Assembly: GCF_022771645.1 (NCBI RefSeq)
Contig: NZ_JALFCU010000080.1
Span: 1 to 64,000, forward strand
DNA length: 64,000 bases
DNA from: Selenomonas sp.
GTDB lineage: Bacteria; Bacillota; Negativicutes; Selenomonadales; Selenomonadaceae
Direction: 5' to 3'
Part shown: piece by piece, positions 25,222-33,799 of the stretch
Position numbering within the stretch: position 1 is the stretch's first letter
Layout of the letters: each line of letters starts with the position of its first letter
The notes under the pieces: model-generated
What the model saw: the letters and a program-made list of their open reading frames with translations, nothing else
What the model was told of the DNA's origin: nothing
The model's database searches: none
Made by a program: the position numbers and the translations under genes

Positions 25222-27375
25222 CTATGCTCCAATCTCCCCATGAGCAAAGCATTCGTAGCAAATCTGTGATTGATGCTTCAAAGTGTCACGGAATGTGTCA
25301 TAATCCTGAAAGAAAACACCTGTTGCGCCAAAGTAGTCTTTGATTTCCCCCTGCTCCATCACATCGAACAAAAGATCGCGCTCTGGCTGCACATACTGAT
25401 GACAATGGCACTCACAAATCGGAGTAGGGATGCAGATATATATCTTTCCCGCACCACAGCCTTTGAGCATATCGCAGACAACCTTGAGCGTGACCCCCGT
25501 AAAGATAGCTTCATCGACGAGCAAGATATTTCTGCCCTTCACCATTTCTGCGATTGGCGTAATCTTCTCACGGATGGTCTGTGTACGCAGCGCGATGTCG
25601 GCCAACTGGAAGCTGCGCACGCCGCTATCTGGTTTCACGAGGCCTTGGATATATGGAAGGTGCAAGGCACTTGCCAATCCCATGGCATAGTACAGGCCGG
25701 AGTTCGGCACTGGCATGACGCAATTGGCACGCATCGTGATGTCAGGGGGAAGTTGCTGCGCCAGTGTGCATCCGAGCTGATAGCGATAGCGCGCAACGTT
25801 CTGTCCAAGTTCCGTAGCATAGGGACGACTCTTGTAAATGAGTCGGAATACGCAGTGCATCTGCTTTGCTAAAATCTCCGTGCCTTTCACAACATCGCTC
25901 ACCATGGCATCGCCAGCTCCAACCGCCAATTTCGTGTGTGGAGGTCGGTCAAGAAGGCGACTGTCCTTATCCTCCTCAATCAGGTGTTCCGGAAGTCCGA
26001 ACGTATGGGCGATCATGCGTCCCCACGTATATTTCGTGCATTTCTGTGCACTCGTGATATGCATGATTCCCGTCTGGCGGAGCGCCGATTTGATAGCTAG
26101 CGCCGCCTCATCAATGAGGACGGGATACCGTTCCTGCTTGTTGTCCAGTTTCATCTTCTGCTCATGCTGCAACGAACGAATGACACGAGTTGGAAACGTT
26201 ACTTTGTCATCATCACCGTTATAGCCGTAAAGGATAGGTAGTCGCACGATTAAGCTGTTGTCATATGCCCGTACGAGATCTTCTGCCTCCTTTTTCAATT
26301 CGCCATAGCTGTTCTTCGGAATTCGTTCCGCATCATGGGCATAAGGCTCATCCCGTTCGCCGTCAAATACATAATCAGTCGAAATATGAATCAACTTGAT
26401 GTGATATTTCCTGCAAGCATCGACAAGATTTGCCACAGCATCCACATTCAATGATCGCGCCATGTCTGGATATTTCTTGCATTTCTCCGGTTCAGCAACG
26501 CCTGCCGTATGGATAACCAATTGCGGTCGATGAAGCTCGAAAAACGCATCGACTTTCGCCTTTTTCGTCAAATCCAACGCATACATGCCCTTCTTGCCGC
26601 CGCGATACTGCAATCCCTTGACCTGATAATCCCGCTTCAAGATGTGATAAATTTTCGTTCCTAACAACCCCGAAGCGCCCGTGACGAAAATTGTAAAATC
26701 TTCGATACCGAAGATGCGTTTCGCGTCGATGTAATCAAAAAACGTGTCAATATCCACGACACGACCAGCGTCTGCCACAATACGAATGGGATATTCCTTC
26801 ACAAGTTTGTTGAGCGATACCGTATACCAGCTTTTCCACTCCTCCGGGCAGGCAAACAAGCATTTCCATGCGTTGAGCGATGCACGTGAGAGATACAAGA
26901 TGCTGTCATAAATCAACGGTTCCGTGATATGCTTGCCGATGTCCCTGACGCAGCCGCGTGCATCCTCCAAGATGCCGGTCGAACCATATACAGGCTCTCC
27001 ATGATGTGCCAGCAGAGAATCGCTACCATATGCCAGCAAGGCATCGAGTGCAGATTTTTCAAAGACAAGATCGCCGTCCAGAATGAGCACGTCATCGTCC
27101 AAAGATTCCAGGGCAAGGAATAAACTATGCGCATTGTCACACGATTTATATGCAGCATTGTAGAGCGTGCGCTCCGGATAGAGCGTCTCAATTTGCTCGC
27201 TATGATATCCCGTCACGATGGTGATATCTTCTTGGTGGATGCCGCATGCGCCCAGCATCTGCATCTGGCGTTCCAAGATCGTACACTCGCCGAACGAGAG
27301 CAGGCACTTGGGCTTTTCTTTGCAAAGCTCCCCCAGTCCGAGCGCCCGTCCAGCTGCCAAAATAACCGCCTTCAT
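25222..27375 (-). CDS. Three-domain fusion: nucleotidyltransferase, RmlD-like reductase, PurF-like phosphoribosyltransferase
   Basis: Three domains follow each other in this 717-residue protein. Residues 1 to about 225 are a LicC-like nucleotidyltransferase (MKAVILAAGRALGLGELCKEKPKC, with VLILDGDLVF). Residues about 230-500 are an RmlD-type dehydrogenase with FVTGASGLLGTKIY, HISTDYVFDGE and the catalytic SYGELKK. The last 200 residues resemble the phosphoribosyltransferase half of PurF: CVMPVPNSGLYYAMGLA, then NILLVDEAIFTGVTLKVV as PRPP loop. No glutaminase domain is present. The gene follows a LicC-like gene after 4 bases and belongs with licD, so it probably helps make an activated phospho-substituent. 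I do not know a characterised protein with this architecture. Confidence 0.78.
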   Translation of the reverse strand: MKAVILAAGRALGLGELCKEKPKCLLSFGECTILERQMQMLGACGIHQEDITIVTGYHSEQIETLYPERTLYNAAYKSCDNAHSLFLALESLDDDVLILDGDLVFEKSALDALLAYGSDSLLAHHGEPVYGSTGILEDARGCVRDIGKHITEPLIYDSILYLSRASLNAWKCLFACPEEWKSWYTVSLNKLVKEYPIRIVADAGRVVDIDTFFDYIDAKRIFGIEDFTIFVTGASGLLGTKIYHILKRDYQVKGLQYRGGKKGMYALDLTKKAKVDAFFELHRPQLVIHTAGVAEPEKCKKYPDMARSLNVDAVANLVDACRKYHIKLIHISTDYVFDGERDEPYAHDAERIPKNSYGELKKEAEDLVRAYDNSLIVRLPILYGYNGDDDKVTFPTRVIRSLQHEQKMKLDNKQERYPVLIDEAALAIKSALRQTGIMHITSAQKCTKYTWGRMIAHTFGLPEHLIEEDKDSRLLDRPPHTKLAVGAGDAMVSDVVKGTEILAKQMHCVFRLIYKSRPYATELGQNVARYRYQLGCTLAQQLPPDITMRANCVMPVPNSGLYYAMGLASALHLPYIQGLVKPDSGVRSFQLADIALRTQTIREKITPIAEMVKGRNILLVDEAIFTGVTLKVVCDMLKGCGAGKIYICIPTPICECHCHQYVQPERDLLFDVMEQGEIKDYFGATGVFFQDYDTFRDTLKHQSQICYECFAHGEIGA

Positions 27376-27379
27376 TGTC

Positions 27380-28063
27380 TCATTCCCATCCGAACAATTT
27401 CTTTGTTTCCAAATAGTCCTCTACAAAGTCAATCTCATGCCATTTTTTGTCCGTGACGAGATTGTAAAACATGTGCTTCTGACAAATATCCGTAATCGCC
27501 GGCGTGTACCATGTGTGGATGTTCTTCTCACTGAGCAAAGCTTCCCTAAAATCTGCCACAGCACCCCGACCGACCTTGAAAATACTCATATAGACGTATC
27601 CTGTATGAGGATAACCTTTCCCGATGGCAAGCACGCGGCCATTTCCATCAACCTTGATTCCTGTGCTCTCATCGAGGTCATCAGACTTCCGACTCAAGAC
27701 GAGGTTCTCATGCTCATCCTGAATCACATCTTCCAACAGGCTCTCATCAAAACACAGGTCGGTGTCGAGAATCAGCACATCGTCTTCCGGGACATGTTCC
27801 AGTGCATACCCCAGGCTGTACGAGTTTTCGTACTTATCATAATCTGGATTGACAATCAGATTCGGCACAATGGGGCGAAGCAGTTCCGCCCGATAGCCTC
27901 CGAGCACGTAAATGTCATCGTCAACAATTCCGACGGAACGCAGCTGCTTCAACTCGCGTGACAAGATGGTGTCCTCGCCGAGCGGCAACAAGCATTTAGG
28001 TTTTCCGTTCGTGTATGCGCCGAGACGCTTTCCTTGTCCGGCAGCCAGGAGAATTGCTTTCAT
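27380..28063 (-). CDS. LicC-like nucleotidyltransferase
   Basis: The 227-residue protein starts MKAILLAAGQGKRLGAYTNGKPKCLLPLG, the signature of sugar-phosphate or phosphocholine nucleotidyltransferases, and has VLILDTDLCFDE as metal-binding region and KWHEIDFVEDY near the end, as in LicC-type CTP transferases. The start ATG overlaps the licD stop (ATGA). With licD beside it, activation of phosphocholine or another phosphorylated small molecule is the best guess; the nucleotide and substrate are inferred from context. Confidence 0.8.
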   Translation of the reverse strand: MKAILLAAGQGKRLGAYTNGKPKCLLPLGEDTILSRELKQLRSVGIVDDDIYVLGGYRAELLRPIVPNLIVNPDYDKYENSYSLGYALEHVPEDDVLILDTDLCFDESLLEDVIQDEHENLVLSRKSDDLDESTGIKVDGNGRVLAIGKGYPHTGYVYMSIFKVGRGAVADFREALLSEKNIHTWYTPAITDICQKHMFYNLVTDKKWHEIDFVEDYLETKKLFGWE

Positions 28064-28896
28064 TCGTTTTTTCCTTCCAAATCTGGTTCGACGAGCTGGA
28101 GTCTCGAGACGGGATGCACTTTCCGTTTCTCTACAGGTGGTAATGTCATGTAATCCCCAAACTCCCATGTCAGGAATCCGTCATAGTCCTCGATGCCACA
28201 AAGCTGCACGCCCTCGAATTCCATCAATGGATTTGTCTCAAACCAACGGCGATGATAACACGCGTCTGGGCGCGGATTCGGCATGAAGGAAATCCGTACT
28301 TCCCTGCTTTTGATACCTTTGCAGAAGCCGATATATAGGTTGACGTATTTCTTCACGAACGAGAACGGCATACGGTACAGCATCTGGAACCACGCACGCT
28401 TGAGCCAGCTTTTCGCCGTAAAGCGGCCGACGGCCGACCAAAAAATTTTTCGCAGGCAATAGCAATGAACATCGAACAACTTTCTTCCAAGATACGCGTC
28501 GGGAACATTGTCGAGCGGCATGATATCGATGAACACGCCTTGTTCATACGGCATATGTTCCTGGTGCTCGCGCATGAACGTCGTTCCCTTGCGTCGCAAT
28601 TTTCCGTATCCCCAACGATAACCATCCGTCACATGCATATCCTGGAAATAAAATTTTGACGAGTCCAATTCTGTCTTGCATGCTTCACGAAATTTTTCAT
28701 AATCATCGCGGAACATCACGAGATCCGCATCGTCATCCCATGGGATGAAACCTCCGTGGCGCACCGCGCCCAACAGCGTCCCGCCAATGATGTTATAGCG
28801 AATACCGCATTTCTGACAGATGCGATGGACTTCGACGAGGAGCTCGAGCTCGATGTGCTGGAGCTGGCGCAGTTGTGCTTGCGTGAGATGGATCAT
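28060..28896 (-). CDS. LicD-family phosphotransferase
   Basis: The 278-residue protein begins MIHLTQAQLRQLQHIELELL and contains YNIIGGTLLGAVRHGGFIPWDDDADLVM, the highly conserved LicD core with its DDD metal site. LicD enzymes transfer phosphocholine or similar phospho-groups from a nucleotide carrier to surface glycans. I prefer the ATG at 28896, preceded by GGAG. A GTG at 28992 would add a tail of three 5-residue repeats (ESFGG, EFFGT, KSFGD) but overlaps the predicted promoter. It is the first gene of a three-gene set with the LicC-like protein and the three-domain fusion. Confidence 0.87.
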   Translation of the reverse strand: MIHLTQAQLRQLQHIELELLVEVHRICQKCGIRYNIIGGTLLGAVRHGGFIPWDDDADLVMFRDDYEKFREACKTELDSSKFYFQDMHVTDGYRWGYGKLRRKGTTFMREHQEHMPYEQGVFIDIMPLDNVPDAYLGRKLFDVHCYCLRKIFWSAVGRFTAKSWLKRAWFQMLYRMPFSFVKKYVNLYIGFCKGIKSREVRISFMPNPRPDACYHRRWFETNPLMEFEGVQLCGIEDYDGFLTWEFGDYMTLPPVEKRKVHPVSRLQLVEPDLEGKNE

Positions 28897-28941
28897 GCTG
28901 CGGACGCTCCGTTCCTCGATGACGCGTGTTTTGTCATTGTC

Positions 28942-28981
28942 TCCAAAAGATTTAGTTCCAAAGAACTCCCCTCCAAAGGAT
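28942..28981 (-). repeat. Imperfect 15-bp tandem repeat in licD leader
   Basis: Three units about 15 bases apart contain TCCAAAAGAT (28942), TCCAAAGAAC (28957) and TCCAAAGGAT (28972) on the plus strand; a fourth copy of TCCAAAGGAT sits inside the promoter spacer at 29005-29014. They could be operator sites or an RNA leader feature. Translated from the GTG at 28992 they would give a five-residue peptide repeat. Confidence 0.5.
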
Positions 28982-28992
28982 TCACTTCTCAC

Positions 28993-29021
28993 ATCATATC
29001 ACACTCCAAAGGATAGGGCAA
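28993..29021 (-). promoter_or_regulatory. Promoter of the licD operon
   Basis: On the minus strand TTGCCC (29021-29016) and TATGAT (28998-28993) are separated by 17 bases. The spacer holds one copy of the TCCAAAGGAT repeat. It lies just downstream of the terminator of the PIN toxin gene, as expected for a new transcription unit. Confidence 0.6.
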
Positions 29022-29055
29022 TAAAAAAGCAGAGCGCGATGGCTCCGCTTAGGAA
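29022..29055 (-). terminator. Terminator after the PIN-domain gene
   Basis: Read on the minus strand, AAGCGGAGC and GCTCTGCTT form an imperfect stem around CATCGC, followed by six T. It ends the ImmA/PIN operon and separates it from licD. Confidence 0.6.
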
Positions 29056-29082
29056 TTGGTGGTTCAACTAAAAATAATCAAA

Positions 29083-29595
29083 TCATAGACGAAAGTGCAT
29101 CCGTCGCATAAATGAAAAGAGGTTCATGCATGGTACCTGAAAGTGGTCTGCAACATCAGGAATTTTTACTTTCCCTGTCGGGGACTTGGGTGATAATGTG
29201 CCGACGGATTGCTCTTGCGTGACGACCCATGCCCCCTCCATCGTCAACGCAGCAGCAATCAGCCACGGGTCTGCAACAGTTCGTTTTGCCCACGCAATGA
29301 TACCTGCCTGTGTATAAAATTTGCATTCCGATACATATTGCTGCACTTTCGCGTACGACATGACGACATTTCCTGTTTTTGTCGAAAAAGGTCTATATTC
29401 GTTAATTTCTCTCATCCACGGCCCAATTTCTTCATCCTTCATAATCTCATCGTGAACTTCGCGAATGACAAGTACGTCCGGTCTCACCAAAACCGAACGC
29501 AGCTGTTTCCAAAAACTAGGCGCAAAATCGTAACCGTAGAAAGTTCGCGCAGGCGCAATAAAGCAGTTGGAATCTAAAAGGTACACCTCACTCAT
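29083..29595 (-). CDS. PIN-domain protein (DUF4411-type), probable toxin
   Basis: The 170-residue protein starts VYLLDSNCFIAPARTFYG, the first acidic motif of PIN-like ribonucleases, and continues with REVHDEIMKDEE and, near residue 115, VADPWLIAAALTMEG, the later Asp motif. DUF4411 proteins are PIN-like. The gene overlaps the upstream ImmA-like peptidase gene by four bases. Pairs of a COG2856 peptidase with a PIN protein have been predicted as toxin-antitoxin systems by comparative genomics. RNA cleavage as the toxic activity is an inference from the fold. Confidence 0.78.
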   Translation of the reverse strand: MSEVYLLDSNCFIAPARTFYGYDFAPSFWKQLRSVLVRPDVLVIREVHDEIMKDEEIGPWMREINEYRPFSTKTGNVVMSYAKVQQYVSECKFYTQAGIIAWAKRTVADPWLIAAALTMEGAWVVTQEQSVGTLSPKSPTGKVKIPDVADHFQVPCMNLFSFMRRMHFRL

Positions 29596-30782
29596 ACCAG
29601 CATCCCCCTCACTTTGTCCATCAGTTTGGAGAATGTTTTTCCATTCATTCCAGTCAAACGATACGCATCAACATAAGACGTGCGGCCGCTTTTCGTACTG
29701 GCATCCAATGCCTGCAAAAAATGCGTATCCCATCGGCTGAGCTTCATCGTATAATATTCTCCACCAACCTTTTTCTTCTCCTTCTTTTTCTGTTCCCTAT
29801 ATTGCGCAAGGATCGCCTGCACCATTACTTGATATGTCATACGAGAGATGAACTTCGTATCCAGTGCACGACGCAAGACAGGAATTTTTCCGCATCGGAA
29901 ATAGGTGGAAAGTATCTCCGATGTCTGATTGACATCACCACCAGCATCTGCAAACGCTGCTTCCCATTTCGAGGGAAATATACTCATAGGAAGCAAAATC
30001 TCTGCTGCAACAGCATTACAACGGGTTTCGACCGGATCAACAAAAATATGCTCGCTCCCCGTATTGAGCAGACTGTCTTCGCCAAGCCAGATATGTGCCA
30101 ATTCATGCGCCAAGGAAAAGAGTTTCCCGCCTGCAGAATCACAGGCGTTGATGAAAACCAGCGGCGCAAAAGGATGTACGAGAGTAAAAGCGCGAAATTC
30201 TTTTACATCCAAGGGACGGTTGCTCCCAGGACCAACAACGCCGCTCTGCATCACAAGGATGTTCGCATGCATCGCTTTTTCTCGCAAAAAGCGAAACGCT
30301 GCTTCACGAGAGCTTCTTGCATCACGATACCACTCGAGCGAAAGGTCTAATTCCATGCGGATAGATGGCGCGATTTCTGATATGTGCATATTTTCCGAAG
30401 CACTGCCAACAAACGGCAACGGAGCGAAGCCATTTTCCTGCCGATGCTCGGCCATCCAATCTTGTACCAGTAGCATATGGTTGACAACATCGATGAGTTC
30501 GCGACTAGGTTCTGCAACGCCCTTGCTCTTCAAGGTACGATAATCTGCAATCGTCGTTTCTTTTTCCGGCGGATGCTGCAAGAAAAAATAACCAAAGGGA
30601 ATTCTCGTATCCTTGCTCAGTTGTTCCACTTTTGCCAGTGTCGGCACCTGTTCCTTCTTCATCCAAGCGTCCAACAAACCAATCTGATCTTGCGCTTTCC
30701 TCGTAACAGGGCACTGTTCTAAAATTACACGTTTCACCCACCGCAAAATTTCTGGCTGAATAGCAACTTCGACCTTCGGCAT
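29592..30782 (-). CDS. ImmA/IrrE-family metallopeptidase with N-terminal Xre-like region, probable antitoxin or regulator
   Basis: The 396-residue protein has an N-terminal region resembling an Xre-type helix-turn-helix (LDAWMKKEQVPTLAKVEQLSKDTRIPFGYFFL) and a central zinc-peptidase motif KLFSLAHELAHIWLGE (HExxH) near residue 230. ImmA/IrrE proteins cleave repressors; in gene pairs with PIN toxins they are thought to neutralise or control the partner. The ATG at 30782 has GGAGG 8 bases upstream, better than the GTG at 30791. A strong promoter lies at 30904-30932, so it heads a two-gene operon with the PIN gene. Confidence 0.82.
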   Translation of the reverse strand: MPKVEVAIQPEILRWVKRVILEQCPVTRKAQDQIGLLDAWMKKEQVPTLAKVEQLSKDTRIPFGYFFLQHPPEKETTIADYRTLKSKGVAEPSRELIDVVNHMLLVQDWMAEHRQENGFAPLPFVGSASENMHISEIAPSIRMELDLSLEWYRDARSSREAAFRFLREKAMHANILVMQSGVVGPGSNRPLDVKEFRAFTLVHPFAPLVFINACDSAGGKLFSLAHELAHIWLGEDSLLNTGSEHIFVDPVETRCNAVAAEILLPMSIFPSKWEAAFADAGGDVNQTSEILSTYFRCGKIPVLRRALDTKFISRMTYQVMVQAILAQYREQKKKEKKKVGGEYYTMKLSRWDTHFLQALDASTKSGRTSYVDAYRLTGMNGKTFSKLMDKVRGMLV

Positions 30783-30903
30783 CGTTCTCACCTCCGCACG
30801 CGATGTACCATATCACAAACGACCTCTATGTCACTAAGAACACAGAGGCCGTCATTTCATCAGCTCTTGCAAAAGACGGATTCTGAAATGTCCATCTGTT
30901 TAC

Positions 30904-30932
30904 ATAGTATGTGATTTTTTCGCAAAAGTCAA
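30904..30932 (-). promoter_or_regulatory. Promoter of the ImmA/PIN operon
   Basis: On the minus strand TTGACT (30932-30927) and TACTAT (30909-30904) are 17 bases apart. The 120-base leader between this and the start codon is AT-rich compared with the surroundings and could hold an operator for the Xre-like protein. Confidence 0.7.
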
Positions 30933-31004
30933 TTGAATTTCAAACGACTTGATAGCTCCACTGAGGAGGGGGCGCGGCATGCTGCCTCGTGCGATATTTT
31001 TATT

Positions 31005-32555
31005 TCACGTCCCTCGTTTCACGAGGACGTGCTTTTTGCAGAACGCGACGCCGTAGCGCCAGATGGCTTTCGTGCCTGCGGCTTCGAGTTCTGTGATGTA
31101 GGATTTTTCGTCGATCTGATGGAGGGCGTCTTCCGTCGCTTTTTCGAGCGCTGCTTCGTCTTTGACGGTTTTGAATTCCATGATGACGCCGGGGAGGTGC
31201 GGCTTCTTCGGCAGCATCGCGAGGTCGAAGCGGCCGTCGCCGCTCTCGCGGTTCGAGAGGACGCGGTAGTCCGCTTCGTAGAACAGGGTGCAGCCGAGCA
31301 TGAGGCCGTGGTAAAAGCTTTCCGCATCGGCGGCGTCGTGAGAGCTCACGGCGCGCCGGAGGATGCCTTGGAAGATGCGTTGGAACTCGTCCGCCCTGCC
31401 TTGCTGGATGGCGAGCCCCATTTTGTAAAACGAGACGACGCCATAGCTCTCATCGACGCGGTCTATGATTTCGCTCTGGAACAGGTTGCGGATCTCGAGG
31501 TTCGGGATGGCGAGCTCATACAGGCGTTCGCTGCCGAGCTTGACGCTCCCGACGGCTTTGAGGTAGCCGGTCTGCAGGAGCATCGTGTAGATGTCCTTGC
31601 TGTTTTTCCCGATGTCATCGTAGATGACGCCATCGCGGATGGCAGCCGCGATGGTGCCGCCGGTCAGGAGCGTGCGGAGCTCGCCCCACCGTTCTTCGTC
31701 GGCTTGCGCGAGCATCGTCCGGATGATGTCATTGCCCGAGGTGTTGACCCAATAGGGCTCGGCTTCGCAATTTTGTTTGAAATAATTGTTGACCGACCAA
31801 GGGTTATAGATTTCCTTCCCTCGGAAATTATAACCATCATACCATTCGGCAAGTTCCTCAAGCTTATCCTCGCGGCCAAGATCGCGTGCAAGTTTTGTGA
31901 CTTCCTCTTTCGTATAGCCGCAAGCATCCATGAAGCCTCCCTGGGAGACGGAAGAAACTTCGAGGTTGTTCAGCCCGCTGAAGATGCTTTCTTTCGCGAT
32001 GCGCAGGACGCCGGTGAGGATGGCGAAGTCGAGCGCGGGATTTGATTTCAGCGCGATGGAATACAAGTTGCGGAAAAATCCGATGGCTTCTTTGTAGTAA
32101 CCGTGCATCCACGCGTGCTGGATCGGCGCGTCGTATTCGTCAATGAGCAGGACGACTTTTCTCCCGTAGTGCTGCTCGAGCAGCTGGCAGAGGAGCTGGA
32201 ACGCTTTGCCCATGGTTTCGGGCGTCGCCTTGCCGACGAGGAGTGCTTCATAGGACGCCCGCAGGCCGTCGTCCATGTCCTCTTGGCGCAGGAACGCAAA
32301 CCGGTTGTACAGGCGGGAAAGCTCCCATGCGATGTTTTTCTGCATGCCGTCCCACGTGTCCCATTCGAGGTTTTTCATCGTTAGGAAAATAACAGGGCGC
32401 GTGCCTTGCTCGGCCATCGCGACGGGATCGTCCATGACCTGGAGGCCCTCGAAGAGCTTCCGATGTTCTTCGGCGTGCTCGATGTCGAGGAACTGCTGCG
32501 TCATCGACATGAGGAGCGTCTTGCTGGAGCGGCGCGGGCGCGTGAGGAGGGTCAC
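31005..32555 (-). pseudogene. AAA-ATPase-like / PD-(D/E)XK protein, 5'-truncated
   Basis: The 516-residue frame matches the family with an AAA-ATPase-like domain and a C-terminal PD-(D/E)XK nuclease (PF09820/PF08011 type). It has a Walker-A-like TRPRRSSKTLLMSM at its very start, VVLLIDEYDAPIQHAW as Walker B, TGVLRIAKESIFSGLNN, and late FDLAMLPKKPHLPGVIMEFKTVKDE as nuclease core. The usual 35-40 residue leader before the Walker A is missing. In-frame family-like sequence (DFFRGHADVT) continues upstream of the GTG at 32555 but runs directly into the lpxI terminator without a start or ribosome site. The gene has therefore lost its 5' end, although the GTG at 32555 could give a shortened product. 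Confidence 0.75.
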
Positions 32556-32585
32556 GTCAGCATGGCCGCGGAAAAAATCGCAATC

Positions 32586-32615
32586 AAAAAGCGGAGCCGC
32601 GTGCGGGCTCCGCTT
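32586..32615 (-). terminator. Terminator of lpxI
   Basis: GCGGAGCC (32591-32598) pairs with GGCTCCGC (32606-32613). On the minus strand the stem is followed by a T-run (A5 on the plus strand at 32586-32590). It follows the lpxI stop by about 10 bases. Confidence 0.8.
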
Positions 32616-32625
32616 GGATCAGTCT

Positions 32626-33429
32626 TCAGATGGCTGCAATGGTGATGCCGTGCTCGGCGGCAAGCTTCAGGACGTCTTCTTTTTCGACGAGGAGCGTCTT
32701 GTCCGCTTCGATGGCGAGGGCGTTTGCGCCGACGGCGATCATCTTCTCGAGCGTGGCCTTGCCAACGGTCGGGACGTCGAAGCGGTTGTCCTGTTCGGGC
32801 TTCGCGGTCTTTACGACGACGGCGCCGCCGTTCGCGAGTTTGCCGCCGCGCTCGATGCAGGCGTCTGTGCCTTCGATGGCTTCGAGCGCCATGACGGCCA
32901 TGTTCTTGACGACGACGGTCTGGCCGATGTCGAGGCGGCCGAGCTCTTTCGCGATGCGGAAGCCGAACTCCATGTCTTTCGTCTGCTCTTTCGTCGGCTG
33001 GAGCTCTGTGAGGACGCCGCGGTGCGGCATGAGCATGCGCAGGAGCGCCGTCTGGTCAAAGGCCTGCATGCCGGCTTTCGCGAGTTCGCGGACGAACATC
33101 ATCATGATCGTGTCGTCCTTGCGGTCCGGCAGCGCCATGATGAGCTCCATCATGCGCGCGTCCGGCGTAACCTTGCCGTTAAACAGCAGTTCCTTCGTGA
33201 CCTTGCCGAGCATCGTGACTTTCTTGATGCCTTTTTCCTTGAGATAATTCAGGATGGCGTCGATGTGGCCGATGCTGATGTCAACGCATTCGGCCGTGCA
33301 GTCTTTGAGGTCTGCGGCCGATTCGTCCAAAAGGCGCACGGCGTAGATTTCAAAGCCGAGGCGCTTCGCTGCTTTCGCGCATTCGACGGGCAAATGGCCC
33401 GCGCCTGCGAGCAGTCCGACTCTTTCCAT
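32626..33429 (-). CDS. lpxI: UDP-2,3-diacylglucosamine pyrophosphatase LpxI
   Basis: The 267-residue protein starts MERVGLLAGAGHLPVECAKAA and has ITIGHIDAIL-like and GKVTKELLF segments, then VVVKNMAVMALEAIEGTDACI and FDVPTVGKATLEKM near the C-terminus, all characteristic of LpxI (formerly DUF1009). LpxI hydrolyses UDP-diacylglucosamine to lipid X in the cytoplasm, replacing LpxH in many bacteria. It is encoded downstream of lpxA, separated from it by a 271-bp repeat. The presence of lpxI is direct evidence for lipid A synthesis by this organism. Confidence 0.92.
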   Translation of the reverse strand: MERVGLLAGAGHLPVECAKAAKRLGFEIYAVRLLDESAADLKDCTAECVDISIGHIDAILNYLKEKGIKKVTMLGKVTKELLFNGKVTPDARMMELIMALPDRKDDTIMMMFVRELAKAGMQAFDQTALLRMLMPHRGVLTELQPTKEQTKDMEFGFRIAKELGRLDIGQTVVVKNMAVMALEAIEGTDACIERGGKLANGGAVVVKTAKPEQDNRFDVPTVGKATLEKMIAVGANALAIEADKTLLVEKEDVLKLAAEHGITIAAI

Positions 33430-33488
33430 TCGTTTTCCCCCAAATCAATATCATAAGAACGTTGCAATTTCAAAGCGCATTTCATTCA

Positions 33489-33759
33489 TTACGAAACGTG
33501 ACATATACAGCAGCCTTCCCCTCAGGGGAAGGGGGACCGCGAAGCGGTGGAAAGGGTCCCCTGTAGGTTTGATGAGTCCGTACGAATGAACTTTCGCGGG
33601 TGCGCGCACGAAAAGTTACAAGTGCGTGCGCGCACCGGCGACATCAAACAGCCTGCGAGTTCATAGGCCGTGCAAGCGACCCGCTCCTGGCGCTGCGCTC
33701 CGCTCCGCGCCTGTCCTCTCCCAGAGGGAGAGGCTGCTGGATTTGTAACGCTTCGCAAC
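33489..33759. repeat. 271-bp MITE-like repeat, copy A
   Basis: The element has inverted ends: ACAGCAGCCTTCCCCT at 33507 on the left and, reverse-complemented, CCAGCAGCCTCTCCCT on the right, both embedded in longer matching flanks (ACGAAACGTGACA against GCGAAGCGTTACA). It contains internal palindromes such as GGTGCGCGCAC with GTGCGTGCGCGCACC. No open frame looks coding. A second copy lies at 44163-44435 in reverse orientation and matches over nearly its whole length. It sits between lpxA and lpxI. Confidence 0.85.
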
Positions 33760-33799
33760 AGATGAAAATATTTGAATAAATGTAACAGTCTCTTTTCTT

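Noticed and set aside
28942..29014. CRISPR-like array
   Set aside because: Repeat units are about 10 bases and imperfect, with 5-base gaps and one irregular spacing. No cas genes occur in the window.
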